The notes beneath the pieces are model-generated. The model saw nothing but the letters and a program-made list of their open reading frames with translations, had not been told where the DNA came from and did no database searches. From contig NZ_AOIM01000035.1 of NCBI RefSeq assembly GCF_000337575.1, positions 29,382 to 93,381 on the forward strand: 64,000 bases of DNA, read 5' to 3'. A program made the position numbers and the translations under genes. Origin of the DNA: Natrialba hulunbeirensis JCM 10989. GTDB taxonomy: Archaea; Halobacteriota; Halobacteria; Halobacteriales; Natrialbaceae. Shown here piece after piece: positions 62,553-64,000 of this stretch; the stretch's first letter is position 1; the number at the start of each line of letters is the position of its first letter.

Positions 62553-62747
62553 TTACAGGCGCTCGACGTTCGTCGCGCGCGGGCCCTTTGGGGCCTGCTC
62601 GATTTCGAACTCGAGCTCCTGTCCTTCCTCAAGGTCCGGGCCGCCGATGTCTTCCATGTGGAAGAACACGTCGTCGTCCGCGTCCTCAGTCTCGATGAAT
62701 CCGTAGCCGCCTGTGTCGTTGAAGAAATCAACGGTTCCTTTCGCCAT
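62553..62747 (-). CDS. cold-shock domain protein
   Basis: A 64-residue cold-shock protein, one OB fold. RNP1 is GYGFIETED and RNP2 is VFFHMEDI; the start is AKGTVDFFNDTGG and the end APKGPRATNVERL. These bind single-stranded nucleic acid and act as RNA chaperones. A TTTATGG on the minus strand about 33 bases before the ATG at 62747 is a good TATA box, so it has its own short-leader transcript. Confidence 0.94.
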   Translation of the reverse strand: MAKGTVDFFNDTGGYGFIETEDADDDVFFHMEDIGGPDLEEGQELEFEIEQAPKGPRATNVERL

Positions 62748-63030
62748 TGCTTCTAAAGAGAGCAGGGCTGGACCCATAAACCCTGCGACTCATGCGGTAG
62801 TGCGGAATACTGGCGAGCTGTGGCCGCTGTGTGCGGTTGGGGGGATAATTGCCGATACGTATCAGTATACTCTTCGTCTCGATGGGCAGATCGTTGCGGT
62901 TGGGGGGAGTCCGTCGAATTGGTATCGATCGCTGTCGAACCGATCGGCATCTGATCTGGAATCGAGAACGTACTCGAGCCGATGTGTGTTGGTACCGGAA
63001 CTATGTGATCTGGTCGTGCTATGTGATACC

Positions 63031-63240
63031 ATGGATGGGGTTCTGAACGAGCACACGAAAACGATCCACAAGCACCGAGGCGAGCATGCGGACCAGACCG
63101 ACGTGCAGACGATTTGCGGTGCGACTGCACATGTGACTCACGGTCGACTACAGGTCGTCCCGATCGAACGAATAACCGAGGATCAGACCATTACGCGCTG
63201 TGGGCGCTGTTTTGCGGATGCTGACGGTGGCGGCTACTGA
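63031..63240 (+). CDS. small haloarchaeal zinc-binding protein
   Basis: A 69-residue protein with TICGATAHVTHGRLQVVPIE and a C-terminal TRCGRCFADADGGGY, so three cysteines and two or three histidines in a zinc-ribbon-like spacing. The same type of short protein is common in haloarchaeal genomes. The frame extends upstream, but the ATG at 63031 is the sensible start. Its stop is 10 bases from the convergent carbonic anhydrase end. Confidence 0.6.
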   Translation: MDGVLNEHTKTIHKHRGEHADQTDVQTICGATAHVTHGRLQVVPIERITEDQTITRCGRCFADADGGGY

Positions 63241-63249
63241 CTGGCCGGC

Positions 63250-63993
63250 TCACCACAGCAGACTGCGCGTCGCAGACTCGAACTTCGGCGGGACGAGTTC
63301 GGCGATCGCTTCCGGTTGGGTTTCGCCGTCGACGTTGACCAGATACGCGCGGCCGTGTTCGTCGCCGTAGACGCCCTGAAAGTCGTAGACGAATCCGTAC
63401 ACGCTGACTTCCTCGGGCACGTCCTCCGCGGCACGGAGGAACTCGACTTGCCGGTCTACGTTGAACTCGACGAGCTGGTTGATGACTGTCTCGTCGTCGG
63501 CATCGGCGTCGATCTGGTCGGACTCGAGTCCGGCTTCCACGACGGGGACGAGCTGTTCGACCCACTTGTCGACGCCGCGCGGGCCGGGAAGCTCGCCACC
63601 AGTTGCAGCCTCGTAGGCGGCTGTGACGGCCCCGCAGCCGGTGTGACCGACGATGACGGCAGCGCTGGTTCCGGCGTGGTGGATCGGGTACAGCAGACCG
63701 CCATCGACGATGCGCTCGCCGTGGTCGACGTCCCAGACCTGATTCCCGATGTTGCTCGGCGTAAAGACGGAGCCGGGGTCGGCGACGTCCCACATTCGCT
63801 CTTGGGGGACGCGCGAGTCGGAACAACAGATCGAGACGACATCCGGTTGCTGACCGTCCTGCACGGCTGCGAAGTACTCCTCTGGTAGTGCGTCAGCGTG
63901 CGCTGCGTTGCCGGCGAGCAGGTCGGTCAGTACGGCGTGCCCGTCGCTCGCACAGGACGATTCCTGGGACTCCTGTTCGGCGTTGCCTCCCAT
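63250..63993 (-). CDS. beta-carbonic anhydrase
   Basis: A 247-residue beta-class carbonic anhydrase, interconverting CO2 and bicarbonate with zinc. The zinc ligands and switch residues are visible: C57 with D59-R61 in CSDSRVP, and H117 and C120 in GHTGCGAV. Other family parts are NIGNQVWDVDHGERI and YGFVYDFQGVYGDEHGRAYL. The first 20 residues are an acidic, Cys/Ser-rich lead. The ATG at 63993 is the last start in the window; a transcription start would lie at or beyond the window edge. Confidence 0.92.
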   Translation of the reverse strand: MGGNAEQESQESSCASDGHAVLTDLLAGNAAHADALPEEYFAAVQDGQQPDVVSICCSDSRVPQERMWDVADPGSVFTPSNIGNQVWDVDHGERIVDGGLLYPIHHAGTSAAVIVGHTGCGAVTAAYEAATGGELPGPRGVDKWVEQLVPVVEAGLESDQIDADADDETVINQLVEFNVDRQVEFLRAAEDVPEEVSVYGFVYDFQGVYGDEHGRAYLVNVDGETQPEAIAELVPPKFESATRSLLW

Positions 63994-64000
63994 ACGAACT

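Noticed and set aside
62762-63030. N-terminal extension of the zinc-binding protein to 62713
   Set aside because: The extension has poor composition for this proteome and overlaps the cold-shock gene promoter; the ATG at 63031 gives the size usual for the family.

Overview
The window is a chromosomal segment of a halophilic archaeon (class Halobacteria; the family is most likely Natrialbaceae, but that is inference). The evidence is GC-rich DNA, a strongly acidic proteome (runs of D and E, few K), TATA/BRE promoters a few bases ahead of start codons, twin-arginine signal peptides, and archaeal markers: Orc1/Cdc6, thermosome, RIO1 kinase, KH-domain protein and a PGF-CTERM protein. Gene density is ordinary and I saw no tRNA, rRNA or CRISPR array.

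Layout. 1-9.7 kb: a truncated PAS sensor, a MutS-family ATPase with a helix-hairpin-helix N-terminus, an MtaD-like amidohydrolase, a HepT/MntA (HEPN/MNT) toxin-antitoxin pair inserted next to a decayed second copy of the amidohydrolase 3' end, an Orc1/Cdc6 protein and RidA. 9.9-20.5 kb: a DUF4397 exported protein, UvrB and UvrC (nucleotide excision repair), a GNAT acetyltransferase, a SUI1-like factor and an ABC-2 exporter pair. 20.7-22.4 kb: a TnpB-only IS200/IS605-type element that has split a small membrane-protein gene. 22.5-32.1 kb: UspA, a bacterial-type NAD+-dependent DNA ligase, RIO1, a lipoprotein, a tryptophan-codon leader peptide in front of trpS, a phosphoesterase, a KH protein and a thermosome subunit. 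32-43.8 kb: an ornithine cyclodeaminase-family enzyme, two tandem serpin lipoproteins, a LytM-like protein, a lipoate ligase-family protein and several small haloarchaeal proteins. 43.9-50.1 kb: a PGF-CTERM alpha/beta-hydrolase with PKD domain, a thiolase and a tungsten aldehyde:ferredoxin oxidoreductase. 50.6-58.1 kb, all on the minus strand: acyl-CoA dehydrogenase, biotin carboxylase/BCCP, carboxyltransferase, cupin and acyl-CoA synthetase, which together look like a branched-chain acyl-CoA catabolic cluster. 58.5-62.3 kb: a three-gene translationally coupled operon with two UbiD-family proteins. 62.5-64 kb: a cold-shock protein, a zinc-ribbon protein and a beta-carbonic anhydrase.

The most interesting item is at 27.23-27.47 kb. 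A 27-codon open reading frame containing Trp-Arg-Trp-Arg-Trp lies between a TATA box and a GC-rich hairpin followed by a T-run, and all of this precedes the tryptophanyl-tRNA synthetase gene. It has the parts of a bacterial-style transcription attenuator, in an archaeon. Other themes are gene scars (amidohydrolase, thiolase and Bat-type HTH remnants) and short imperfect tandem repeats, both between genes and as in-frame low-complexity inserts inside conserved enzymes such as UvrC and UbiD.
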